Assembly (NCBI GenBank): GCA_016716605.1
Contig: JADJWA010000001.1
Location: 806,001-870,000, forward strand
Direction: 5' to 3'
Length of the DNA stretch: 64,000 bases
From: Flavobacteriales bacterium
Lineage (GTDB): Bacteria > Bacteroidota > Bacteroidia > Flavobacteriales_F > PHOS-HE28
Shown: in pieces, positions 36,701-44,103 of the stretch
Position numbering within the stretch: position 1 is the first letter of the stretch
Layout: each line of letters opens with the position of its first letter
Notes under the pieces: model-generated
The model's database searches: none
Told to the model about the DNA's origin: nothing
Seen by the model: only the letters and a program-made list of their open reading frames with translations
Position numbers and translations under genes: made by a program

Positions 36701-37489
36701 ACTGCATGGAATGTGGAACTCAGGGACCAGCTGGCGAACCCGCTGGACCGTTCGCAGTTCGAGGTAACCGGATTCTCGCACGCGCCAACACAGCTAGTCA
36801 TCGAGCCCAACGGCAGGCTCGTGGTGCGATTCAATAACATCATGTTGCCCGACAGCGGCGCCAATCCGCTCGGGAGCCAGGGCTTCTTCCGCTTCCGGAT
36901 TGGCATTCAAGAAGGGCTTGGTCACATGACCACTATTACGAATACTGCGGACATCGTCTTCGACATCAACCCGGCCATTGTGACGAATTCGACGACCACC
37001 ACATTGGTCGATTGCGCACTCTGGAATCCCCAGGTAACTCTTGCGGATGTTGACCTCTTGGAGGCATCGCCAGGCATGCATCATCAATGGCTCCTCAATG
37101 GTGAGCCGCTGGCTGGAGCGAATGGCCAGTTCCTCGAAATCACTTTTCCCGGCGCGTACGCCTGTGAGGTGATGAGCGCGTTCGGATGTACTTCCACTAG
37201 TGCGGACCTGACCGTTCTCAGCACTAGCGTATCCCGGCCCTCCGCAGAAGCAGCCTTGGTCCTTCCCAATCCGTTCGATGATCTGGTGCGCATCGTGCTC
37301 AGCCAGCCCATGACCACCGCGCACACCCTGATGCTGGTGGATGTCCATGGCAGCGTGGCGCGCGAATGGCAGGTTCAACCTGGCGGCGAATTGCTCATCA
37401 ATCGCGGTCAACTCTCCTCTGGCGTGTACACGCTGATGATATCATCGAACGAAGGCCCGCGCAAAGTGCTCCGCATCGTGGCGCGGTGA
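33773..37489 (+). CDS. Secreted FG-GAP/VCBS repeat protein with type IX sorting domain
   Basis: This 1,238-residue protein has a signal peptide (MKKGPAVACALAFALAGYAQ). Residues about 25-720 hold roughly 14 FG-GAP repeats, each with a calcium-binding DxDxDG-type loop, such as DVDGDGDPDLVAS, DLNNDGQLDLFTS and DIDGDGDRDVIAT; these should build a beta-propeller or two. Residues about 956-1080 resemble a DUF11-like surface domain (YTIRFQNTGTATAWNVEL). The C-terminus from about 1158 (LVLPNPFDDLVRIVL, then LSSGVYTLMIS) is a type A T9SS sorting domain. The protein is expected at the cell surface or released. The gene lies between two copies of the lipB 3' end. A longer frame from 33650 lacks a signal peptide. 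Confidence 0.9.
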   Translation: MKKGPAVACALAFALAGYAQFGPQQIIEFNEARRPLAQVVLDVDGDGDPDLVASLQNDSRIVWYANEGAGAFAEQQVLVPNATYINNLIVLDLDADGLLDLAGTSLGPDRVLWWRNLGWGAFGPEQLIAQAGNHPRCLMAMDVDGDALVDFMVGTQYDGTIQWTRNLGGGLFAAMSVLDTPGPGIASLAKGDLDGDLREDILFARHVGTTAELAWYSNYGNGLFSARQVVFLAQDTLQMAGIADLNNDGQLDLFTSSYSNNMLVAFFNDGSGGFPSPTIVDSGAYDHDNIIAADMDQDDVPDLVYSTRLPYSLRWSRNEGDGSFSPGGTLATTLEYVRSINVKDLDGDGLPDVSYCSYTDDRIAFHRNLDNGQFGPQQEVTTQVDGASWVSAGDLNDDGRKEVLCASATDHRISWYMNLGNGQFAAQRTISNTLYGTRCVIAGDIDGDGDRDVIATSRTMNSILVFLNDGAGEFSDPAAISNSANQAMEVMAADLDLDGDLDLVVWGISYLAYHLNNGSGGFGDPVALTGYLSGDVPFDLADLDGDGLLDVVHVSSGFSRLAWFRNLGDGAFSSQIVISENVSTGPMIKTADIDRDGDIDVVLGSQPMRWYRNNGNGSFSPITFGSENGESDAMVVYDVDGDSYADVITARHFLNQMAMYRNLGNGTFGPRTVIPSSFDGPMCLNASNLDLNAPEELLCASWWDNKLFWHRNYFGSHFRAEGRRFIDLDLDGAAGPDEPGMSWGQLTCTPYLTYALTTINGEYHFSLDSGAYQIASAGAGAWWDLVTTPAAYSVGLTDAAPVASGLDFGYAANVDTSLVVASIVIGNGPCGTTAPLWLNYANQGTRVEQGTITLQLDAAMTLVASVPPPANQAGNLFTWTFDSLGYFEVRSIALHVTRPGLASMGTTVNSTVAVTTLSPGGSVTGSFQASHTETVTCAYDPNDKIVEPSGYGEVGAIPITTDALEYTIRFQNTGTATAWNVELRDQLANPLDRSQFEVTGFSHAPTQLVIEPNGRLVVRFNNIMLPDSGANPLGSQGFFRFRIGIQEGLGHMTTITNTADIVFDINPAIVTNSTTTTLVDCALWNPQVTLADVDLLEASPGMHHQWLLNGEPLAGANGQFLEITFPGAYACEVMSAFGCTSTSADLTVLSTSVSRPSAEAALVLPNPFDDLVRIVLSQPMTTAHTLMLVDVHGSVAREWQVQPGGELLINRGQLSSGVYTLMISSNEGPRKVLRIVAR

Positions 37490-37562
37490 GCCAGGCGCAG
37501 GATGTACGCAGCTGATCATTTCTGACATCGCCGACAGAAGCCTCTCAAGCATTGCATAGGGA

Positions 37563-37634
37563 CTGGGCGGCGAAGTGGACATCGAGGAAGTGAAGAGAAG
37601 ATTGCGGTTGGAAATCGCGGAGCTGGTCGCTTAA
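37563..37634 (+). pseudogene. lipB: Orphan lipB 3'-end fragment
   Basis: Translation gives LGGEVDIEEVKRRLRLEIA then ELVA and a TAA stop. This aligns in frame with lipB residues from L207; over 66 nt the DNA matches lipB 33509-33574 at 53 positions. A stop codon lies two codons upstream, so this is not an intact gene. Its ending looks like a natural LipB terminus, so it may be the original lipB 3' end displaced by about 4 kb. Confidence 0.85.
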
Positions 37635-37637
37635 GGC

Positions 37638-40244
37638 CTACCGGTGCATCCAGCGCTGCGCCTGGCGCAATCCGTTCGCGCAGGAGGCCACGATGACATA
37701 CATGCCAGGTGCAACATCTCGGAGATCAACAATCGCCGATGGCGCGCTCGTGGGCGATGACAGCACACGCTGGCCTGTTGCGGTGAGCACCTCGAGTCGC
37801 CCTGCGCACACATGCGCGAATCGCACGGAGATGGTTCCGGCCACCGGCCCTGGCAGGAGTGCGAAGCCCTGATCAGAGCGCGCAGGCTCGGCGATTGCCG
37901 CAGGCTCAGCCAAGGGCGTGCTCCACAGGCCCCGGCCGAAGGTGGCCGCGAAGAGGATCCCGCTGGTGTAGTGTATCTCCAGATCGTTCACCTGCACACG
38001 CGGCATTCCCGTGTCGTAGGGCTCCCAATCGGCCATCCCGGCATCCCGGTGGAATACTCCGGCATCGGTGCCGATGTACAGGGCATCGTTGCTGCCGGCC
38101 TCGAAGACACCGCAGTTCACCGGCACATTCGGCAATGAGCCGGATACGTTACTCCACGAAAGGCCGCCATCCTCGGAGCGATGCACCTTGTTGCCGGAGT
38201 CGTATCCGCTGATGGTAGCCCAGATGAGCAAGGGGTCATTGCCGCTCACGAAGATGCTGGACAAAGCAGGGCCGGGTTCACCGGTGATCGTACTGACGGG
38301 AATAGTTTCCCAATCGGCGCCGCCATTGAATGTCCGATGCAGTGTGTCGTAGGTGGCGGCGTAGATCACCTGATTGTTCGACGGCGCGATCACCAACGAG
38401 CGCAGCTGCGCAGCCGAATTGAAGCTGGAAGCCTGCACCCAACTATCGCCCTGGTCCGATGACCGCCACACTTCGTTGAACCCGATCAACAAGGTCTCAT
38501 GGTCCGTCGGATCCATGGCCAAGGGCGTTACCCAAGCACCGGGGCCGAAACCGTTCTGCTGCACGAAAGAGGTAAAGCCCGGGATATTGTCAGCAACGAG
38601 CGTACGATTGGCCCAGTTGTCCGTCGTGCGGTAGAGCAGGCCCGTAAGCGCACAGGAGTACTGCACATCAGAGTCCACCGGGTCAATGATGCACTCCATG
38701 TGGTCCCCCGGGATGTGGTCCGTCCAGGTAGTGCCGGTCATTTGCTTGAGCCCATTGTCCTGAAGCCCGCATAGCGCCCTGTCCGGCTCGCTCGCCGAAA
38801 GGCCCACCTTGTACATCTGGCTGATGCCCATGCCGCTGCTGCGGTCGTACCAGGTGATGCCTTGGTCGTTGGTGACGTGCAATCCGCCATCGCTGCAGGT
38901 GAACACCACTTGCGGAAACTGCGGGTGGAACTGGATGCAATGCTTGTCGGAGTGCAGGAAGGGCGTGCCGTTGGGATTCTGCTGGGCATTGGTCGTCCAC
39001 ATGCTGTTCAGCTGCCAGCTCGCTCCGGCATCACCCGTTCGCCACAGGTTGATGCCGCCGATCCACCGGCGGGCGGGATCCAGTGGATCAATCGCGGCCG
39101 CTAGGTCGAAGACGCCCTGGCCGCCACAGCTCGATGCATCGTATGATCGATGGAGCATGTTGTTCGCGCAGCTGCCATCAATGGCCTGACCGAAACTCGC
39201 GCCGCTGTTGTTCGAGTAGTACAGGCCCTCCAGGCCGCCGAGTCCTTGCATATCCGCGCAGACGGCCATCACGGCTGTCGGTGCGGCTTGCGTCACAGCC
39301 AGCGCGATCCTGCTCGCGCCAGTGAATGCGGTGGCCTGCGACCATGTGATCCCCCCATCTGCGGAACGGTGGATCTGCGCATTGCCGGTTGCGCTCAACG
39401 TACTGGCATACACCACCTGCGGATCATCGGGCTTGAACTCCATGTCGATGAACCAGCCCGATGCGGCGCTCGCCCAGCTGGCTCCTCCATCCATTGTGCG
39501 CCAGATGCCATCGGAAGCGGCGGCCAACAGCACTTGCGGGTCGGTTGGGCTGATGAGTAGGCGGCCGATGAGCTTCTGCGCCACCACATCCATGCTGAGG
39601 CCGGTGACGGACCACGTAGAGCCTCCGTCGATGCTCTTCCAAACACCGATGCTCTTGGTGCTGGAAGGGACGACCAATGCTGTTTCGGCATCGCCTGTGG
39701 CGATGAAGAGAATGTCGGGGTCCGATGGATGCACAGCGATATCGCTAACGCCGAGCACGGGCATGTCGCTGTTGATGGTGCTCCAGCTCATGCCGCCATC
39801 GGAGGTCTTCCACAAGCCGCCACCTGGCGTGCCGGCCCAGAATGTGGCCGCGTCCGTGGGATGGAAGGCCACGCAGTTCACGCGTCCCAAGCCGCCGAAC
39901 CCCTGGAACACGAAACTCGTTGGCCCCTCTTCGGTCCAGTTCGCGGCCGATTTCGCACCGGCATGGCCCCTTGTCGGATGTGAATCACGGTACTCGGCCC
40001 ATGCGCGATGCACGGCATTCATGGGTGGGAAGCCGCCCTCACGATCCACGCGCGGCTCCCAATAGGCCTCCCATCGCTTGAACTTGTTGAATCCTGTACC
40101 TCGCCCGACGGGCCGGGTGCTGTACAATTCTAGGAACCGCGCACGGATCTCCGGGAAGGAAGGGCCCTCCTCCTGCATCCCGGTCAGTTGCGCGATGCAA
40201 AGACCGGGAACGAACAGTATGGCAATCAACAGGTGCCTGCGCAT
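37638..40244 (-). CDS. Secreted BNR/sortilin-type repeat protein with type IX sorting domain
   Basis: This 868-residue protein has a signal peptide (RRHLLIAILFVPGLCIAQ). A run of sialidase/BNR-like repeats follows (GGLWKTSDGGMSWSTINSD, GVWKSIDGGSTWSV, IHRSADGGITWSQA, EVWRSSDQGDSWVQ, VHRSEDGGLSWSN), as in Vps10/sortilin-type beta-propellers. The C-terminus (GFALLPGPVAGTISVRF ... LEVLTATGQRVL ... DVAPGMYVIVAS) is a type A T9SS sorting domain. No sialidase catalytic residues are evident, so a glycan-binding or structural role is as likely as an enzyme. It is convergent with the lipB fragment. An upstream ATG adds 11 residues and is not favoured because the -7 element lies there. Confidence 0.85.
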   Translation of the reverse strand: MRRHLLIAILFVPGLCIAQLTGMQEEGPSFPEIRARFLELYSTRPVGRGTGFNKFKRWEAYWEPRVDREGGFPPMNAVHRAWAEYRDSHPTRGHAGAKSAANWTEEGPTSFVFQGFGGLGRVNCVAFHPTDAATFWAGTPGGGLWKTSDGGMSWSTINSDMPVLGVSDIAVHPSDPDILFIATGDAETALVVPSSTKSIGVWKSIDGGSTWSVTGLSMDVVAQKLIGRLLISPTDPQVLLAAASDGIWRTMDGGASWASAASGWFIDMEFKPDDPQVVYASTLSATGNAQIHRSADGGITWSQATAFTGASRIALAVTQAAPTAVMAVCADMQGLGGLEGLYYSNNSGASFGQAIDGSCANNMLHRSYDASSCGGQGVFDLAAAIDPLDPARRWIGGINLWRTGDAGASWQLNSMWTTNAQQNPNGTPFLHSDKHCIQFHPQFPQVVFTCSDGGLHVTNDQGITWYDRSSGMGISQMYKVGLSASEPDRALCGLQDNGLKQMTGTTWTDHIPGDHMECIIDPVDSDVQYSCALTGLLYRTTDNWANRTLVADNIPGFTSFVQQNGFGPGAWVTPLAMDPTDHETLLIGFNEVWRSSDQGDSWVQASSFNSAAQLRSLVIAPSNNQVIYAATYDTLHRTFNGGADWETIPVSTITGEPGPALSSIFVSGNDPLLIWATISGYDSGNKVHRSEDGGLSWSNVSGSLPNVPVNCGVFEAGSNDALYIGTDAGVFHRDAGMADWEPYDTGMPRVQVNDLEIHYTSGILFAATFGRGLWSTPLAEPAAIAEPARSDQGFALLPGPVAGTISVRFAHVCAGRLEVLTATGQRVLSSPTSAPSAIVDLRDVAPGMYVIVASCANGLRQAQRWMHR

Positions 40245-40249
40245 GCTCC

Positions 40250-40257
40250 CGAAGGTA
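40250..40257 (-). promoter_or_regulatory. Candidate -7 element TACCTTCG (BNR gene)
   Basis: It matches TAnnTTYG on minus and ends five bases before the ATG at 40244. Confidence 0.45.
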
Positions 40258-40286
40258 AAGCGCAGCAGCCGGTACATGCGCCGGGC

Positions 40287-40294
40287 TATTTTCG
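40287..40294 (+). promoter_or_regulatory. Candidate -7 element TATTTTCG (serine hydrolase gene)
   Basis: It matches TAnnTTYG on plus, 15 bp before the ATG at 40310, in the 65-bp divergent gap. Confidence 0.45.
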
Positions 40295-40309
40295 CCGGAC
40301 CCTTGCATC

Positions 40310-41476
40310 ATGCGCTTCCTGAAGAAACTCATCCTCTGGCTCATTCTGCTCATCGGCGGGCTTATCGGCCTGGCCTACCTCACCGGCAACAGCCACATCC
40401 CGCGCGGCGTGCGATACACCTACCTCATCGGCCGCACCAGCCCGGAGATCGACGACCGCGATTTCTTCCCTTACGCCACCATCTCCTCCACGAATCCGCA
40501 ACCCTGGCCGAAAGGGGCCCGATACGGCGGATTGAAGCTCACGCCGGAACAAGAGAAGGAGATCACCGACCTGCACAGCGCGGGCTTCGCCGTGTGGCAG
40601 CACGACAGCTTGATCTTCGAGCAGTATTGGAACGGTTGGGACGCCGACAGCGTGAGCAACAGCTTCAGCGTGGCCAAGAGCTACATCAGCGTGCTCACCG
40701 GCATCGCCATGGGGGAAGGCCGCATCAAGAGCGTGTTCCAGCCGGTGAGTGACTTCCTCCCGGAATTCGCGGACAGCTGCCATGCGCGCATCAACCTGCA
40801 TCATGTGCTCACCATGAGCACCGGCCTCGATTGGAGCGAGAGCGGAGCGGACCCGTTCAGCGACAATGCCAAGGGCTACTATGGAACGAACGTGCGCGAG
40901 CTCGCGCTCACCCAGCCCTGCCGCGATGAGCCGGGCAAGGAGCTCGATTACATCAGCGGCGCCACGCAGATCATGGCCGAGGTGCTCGAAGCCGTTTACG
41001 GCAGCCCGCTCGATGAACTGGTGCGCGAGAAGGTGTGGGGGCCGCTCGGCTGCGAGCACGATGCCTTTTGGGGCAAGGACCGCGAGGATGGCGACTTCAA
41101 GGCCTTCTGCTGCCTCTATGCCACCGCGCGCGACTTCGGCCGCATCGGGCAGCTCTATCTCGATAGCGGCATGTGGCGCGGCAAGCCGGTCGTGCCGCGC
41201 GAGTATTGGGAGGCGAGCATCACCCCTGCGCGCCTCATGGACAAAGGCGCGGCCAACGCGCGCTACGGCTATTTCTGGTGGCTGGCGGAGCTCGATGGCT
41301 TGCCCATCCACTACGCTCGCGGCTTCCACGGCGAATATGTGGTGGTGATCCCGCACGAGCGCCTGGTCCTCGTCCGCACGGGCATGAAGCGAGAGGAGGT
41401 GAACGCCACCGGCCATCCGACGGATGTATTCAAGTGGATCGCCATTGCGCGGGAACTGGCTTCACGCAACAGCTGA
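40310..41476 (+). CDS. Membrane-anchored serine hydrolase (class C beta-lactamase fold)
   Basis: This 388-residue protein has an N-terminal membrane anchor (LILWLILLIGGLIGLAYL) and an extracytoplasmic domain. The nucleophile motif SxxK is SVAK with S120 and K123; HHVLTMSTGLDW is the usual following block, YISGATQ supplies the tyrosine motif, and HGEYVVVIP the third box near the end. The family includes esterases, D-aminopeptidases and carboxypeptidases as well as beta-lactamases, so resistance should not be assumed. A peptidoglycan or peptide substrate is plausible. Confidence 0.85.
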   Translation: MRFLKKLILWLILLIGGLIGLAYLTGNSHIPRGVRYTYLIGRTSPEIDDRDFFPYATISSTNPQPWPKGARYGGLKLTPEQEKEITDLHSAGFAVWQHDSLIFEQYWNGWDADSVSNSFSVAKSYISVLTGIAMGEGRIKSVFQPVSDFLPEFADSCHARINLHHVLTMSTGLDWSESGADPFSDNAKGYYGTNVRELALTQPCRDEPGKELDYISGATQIMAEVLEAVYGSPLDELVREKVWGPLGCEHDAFWGKDREDGDFKAFCCLYATARDFGRIGQLYLDSGMWRGKPVVPREYWEASITPARLMDKGAANARYGYFWWLAELDGLPIHYARGFHGEYVVVIPHERLVLVRTGMKREEVNATGHPTDVFKWIAIARELASRNS

Positions 41477-41493
41477 GACCCGCACCACAACCG

Positions 41494-41520
41494 GTCATTG
41501 CGAGCGAAGCAGCAACCCAC
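41494..41520 (+). repeat. GTCATTGCGAG-type dispersed repeat
   Basis: GTCATTGCGAGCGAAGCAGC begins a short GC-rich intergenic sequence resembling the GTCATTGCGAG...GAAGCAAT elements scattered in many bacterial genomes. It lies between the serine hydrolase stop and the TTG-start gene. Only one copy is visible here. Confidence 0.4.
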
Positions 41521-41531
41521 AACCTCCTGCA

Positions 41532-41936
41532 TTGAGAAAGGACATCATCCAGCCGAAAGTGGAAGGCGTGGCCATGGCCGTGGTGCGCGAGAAGGATGAA
41601 GCGGGCGGCGATGCGTGGTACGTGTACTTGATCAACCTGCGCAACGAAGCGCTGGAGAATGTGCTCATCAGCTCACGAGGCTATGGCGAGATCGCCGGTG
41701 AGGAGCGCAAGACCAGTGAGATGCGCCATCACCTGGAGAAGCTGGGGCCGAAGAGCTGGGCGCGCATCGAGCACATCGTCGAAGAGGTCTTCGCGCTGAC
41801 CAACCAGTATTGGCTCAGCTTCTACATCGGCCGTGAACTGCACGACAAGCGGTACATCTTCCTCGCGGGCAGCATCAGCGAGGAGCATTTCACGCAGGTG
41901 CCCCTCATGAACGCGAGGGGCGTGATGATCGAGTGA
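41532..41936 (+). CDS. Small conserved Bacteroidota protein of unknown function, TTG start
   Basis: This 134-residue soluble protein begins (TTG)RKDIIQPKVEGVAMAVV and contains YVYLINLRNEALENVLISSRGYG and then MRHHLEKLGPKSWARIEHIVEE. I recognise this as a Bacteroidota family often mislabelled as a phenylalanyl-tRNA synthetase subunit; it has no synthetase motifs and its role is unknown. The TTG at 41532 is chosen because it gives the family's conserved RKDI...PKVEGV start; the first in-frame ATG would remove it. A far upstream in-frame ATG lies inside the hydrolase gene. Confidence 0.7.
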   Translation: MRKDIIQPKVEGVAMAVVREKDEAGGDAWYVYLINLRNEALENVLISSRGYGEIAGEERKTSEMRHHLEKLGPKSWARIEHIVEEVFALTNQYWLSFYIGRELHDKRYIFLAGSISEEHFTQVPLMNARGVMIE

Positions 41937-42051
41937 GGGCATGGTTGAGGGTTGACGCTGGTGCCGGTAGGGGGGGGGTGCGGGTTGCCCGGATCTGCGA
42001 TCTTCACCAACCCTCCTCCCGCTCAACCTGCAACCAACAACCTCCTTCAGC
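41937..42051. repeat. Intergenic GGTTG-rich repeat and G9 tract
   Basis: GGTTGAGGGTTGACG near 41943 and CGCTCAACCTGCAAC near 42020 form an imperfect inverted pair around a run of nine Gs at 41970-41978. Similar words occur at 60350-60463. The nine-G tract could slip in length. The gap contains no gene. Confidence 0.45.
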
Positions 42052-42765
42052 ATGCGCGACCTCAGCAAGCTCCTCTTCCTCGACATCGAGACCGTGCCGC
42101 AGACCTACCGCTGGGCCGACCTCGATCCGCGCACCGCGCAGCTATTCGCCGACAAGACCCGTTACGAGCAGGAACGCGATGGCAAGACCGCTGAGCAGCT
42201 CTGGGGCGAGAAGGGGGGCATCCTTGCGGAGTTCGGCAGGATCATCTGCATCGGCGCGGGCAGCCTGCACAAAGAGGCCGATGCCTGGCACCTGCGCGTG
42301 ACCTCCTACCATGGCCACAACGAATACGACCTGCTCACGCGATTCGCCGAGCTGCTCGACCGCCATTACCGCACCGACGACCATTGGCTCTGCGCGCACA
42401 ACGGCAAGGAGTTCGACTTCCCGTGGATCGCGCGGCGCTGCATCATCAACCGCATCCAGGTGCCCCGCATCCTCGACATCGGTGGCCTCAAGCCCTGGGA
42501 AGTGGGGCACGTGGACACCATGAATCTCTGGAGCTTCGGCGACCGAAAGGCCTACACCTCGCTCGCGCTGCTGGCGCACATCCTCGGCATCCCCACGCCC
42601 AAGGGCGACATCACCGGCGCCGACGTGGCCCGCGTGTACTACGAGGACAAGGACCTCGAGCGCATCGCAGCGTACTGCAAGAAGGACGTGGTGGCCACGG
42701 CGCAGCTCTACCTCCGCCTAACAGGCCGCGAGCTGATCGCGGAGGAACGCATCAAGCTGGTGTGA
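42052..42765 (+). CDS. Predicted 3'-5' exonuclease, PolB-like (RNase H fold)
   Basis: This 237-residue protein has the DEDD exonuclease pattern: FLDIETV with D11 and E13, HNGKEFDFPW in the middle, and YCKKDVVATAQLYL with the last aspartate near 218. It matches the predicted PolB-like 3'-5' exonuclease family (DNA_pol_B_exo2). It has no polymerase domain, so it is a stand-alone nuclease, likely in DNA repair or RNA processing. The ATG follows a repeat-rich gap with no clear promoter. Confidence 0.85.
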   Translation: MRDLSKLLFLDIETVPQTYRWADLDPRTAQLFADKTRYEQERDGKTAEQLWGEKGGILAEFGRIICIGAGSLHKEADAWHLRVTSYHGHNEYDLLTRFAELLDRHYRTDDHWLCAHNGKEFDFPWIARRCIINRIQVPRILDIGGLKPWEVGHVDTMNLWSFGDRKAYTSLALLAHILGIPTPKGDITGADVARVYYEDKDLERIAAYCKKDVVATAQLYLRLTGRELIAEERIKLV

Positions 42766-42789
42766 GCGGTCGCTTCCACTGGAGCCGGG

Positions 42790-42797
42790 TATCTTGG
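42790..42797 (+). promoter_or_regulatory. Candidate -7 element TATCTTGG
   Basis: It resembles TAnnTTTG and ends four bases before the ATG at 42802, the same arrangement as at 27972-27979 (GATCTTGG). Confidence 0.35.
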
Positions 42798-42801
42798 CCC
42801 C

Positions 42802-44103
42802 ATGCGGCCGATCCCCGCCCATGCCCCGCTCAACGATGGGGAGCGCACGCTGCAATGGGCCCTCTTCCTGCTCGTGCTCCTGGCCAACTGGCACATGGCC
42901 TGGCTGCAGCACATGCACGACCCCTACGAGTTCCTGCGGCACGGAACCGATTCGCTGGGCTACTACCAATGGCTTCCCAGCCTCCTGATCGATGGCGATT
43001 GGAGCCGCATGTACTGGACCTATCAGCAGGAAAGCGGCATCTGGATCAGCCTCTTCACCATTGGCGTGGCCGTGCTGGAGCTGCCATTCTTCCTCCTCGG
43101 CCATTGGGCCGCATGGACCTTCGGCTACGACCTCAACGGCTTCTCCTCGCCCTACGGCGTGGCCATCATGCTGGGCACCTCATTGTACGCCGCCGCCGGC
43201 TGCGTGCTCACTTTCAAGCTGGCGCGACGCTTCAGCGCGACCCGGCCGGCGCTGATCGCCGCGCTGGTGATCTATGCCGGCACCAACCTCTTGTACTACA
43301 GCGTGCATCAGCCCATGATGTCGCACCTGCATTCCTATTTCCTGATCACGCTCTACGCCTGGTGCGCGTTGCGCGTGCTCGACGGGCCGCGACCCGTGCA
43401 TGTGGCCGCGCTGGTGCTCAGCGGGTCATTGCTCGTGCTGATCCGCCAACTCAACGTATTCGTGCTGCTCTTCCCTGTGCTCATGGGTGGCTGGGGCGCG
43501 CTGCGCCTGCTCACGGGCAACATGGTGCGCCATCGGATCACGCTGATCGCCTCTCTGGTGCTGGCTCTCGCGCCTTGGGTGCTTCAGATGGTGTATTGGC
43601 ACTGGGCCACGGGCGAGGCCATCACCTTCACCTACGGGAAGAAGGGCGAGCATTTCGAGTTCGGCTCCATGGTGCCCGGCCTGGTGCTCTTCAGCCCGCG
43701 CAACGGATGGCTGGTGTATACGCCGCTCATGATCGCGGTGCTGGCCATGCTGTTGCGGCGCGCGTGGCAGGGCGTGGCCCCTGCAAGATCGGTCCTGTTT
43801 CTCGTGGTCTTCACCTTGATCGTTTACAGTGCATGGTGGTGCTGGTGGCTGGGCGGCAGCTTCGGCCACCGCGGCTTCGTTGACCTCTACGGCCTGCTCG
43901 CCATCCCTTTGGCGTGGCTGATGGATGCTGTGCTGCGGCGAACGATCCGCTGGAAACTGGCGGCCGCACTGGCGCTGGTGGCCGTCATCCAGCTCAACCT
44001 GGGCCTTGCCCGGCGCTACCAAGGGCATTGGTCCGATTACGGCTGGAATTGGAAGCAGTTCTTCAGCGAAGTGAGCCAAGTGGTGGCAGGCGATGGCGAA
44101 TGA
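42802..44103 (+). CDS. Polytopic membrane protein, GT39-like glycosyltransferase candidate
   Basis: This 433-residue protein is hydrophobic throughout with about ten membrane segments. The first extracytoplasmic loop reads HDPYEFLRHGTDSLGYYQWLP, followed by YLPxLL-like text and MSHLHSYFLI, a GT-C/PMT-like layout in which loop acids coordinate the lipid-linked sugar. It probably transfers a sugar from a polyprenyl phosphate to a surface glycan or protein. It overlaps the next gene by 11 bp. The exact substrate is unknown. Confidence 0.65.
   Translation: MRPIPAHAPLNDGERTLQWALFLLVLLANWHMAWLQHMHDPYEFLRHGTDSLGYYQWLPSLLIDGDWSRMYWTYQQESGIWISLFTIGVAVLELPFFLLGHWAAWTFGYDLNGFSSPYGVAIMLGTSLYAAAGCVLTFKLARRFSATRPALIAALVIYAGTNLLYYSVHQPMMSHLHSYFLITLYAWCALRVLDGPRPVHVAALVLSGSLLVLIRQLNVFVLLFPVLMGGWGALRLLTGNMVRHRITLIASLVLALAPWVLQMVYWHWATGEAITFTYGKKGEHFEFGSMVPGLVLFSPRNGWLVYTPLMIAVLAMLLRRAWQGVAPARSVLFLVVFTLIVYSAWWCWWLGGSFGHRGFVDLYGLLAIPLAWLMDAVLRRTIRWKLAAALALVAVIQLNLGLARRYQGHWSDYGWNWKQFFSEVSQVVAGDGE

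Noticed and set aside
40310..41476. Serine hydrolase as an antibiotic-resistance beta-lactamase
   Set aside because: SxxK is shared by many esterases and peptidases; membrane anchoring and lack of class-defining detail do not support resistance.
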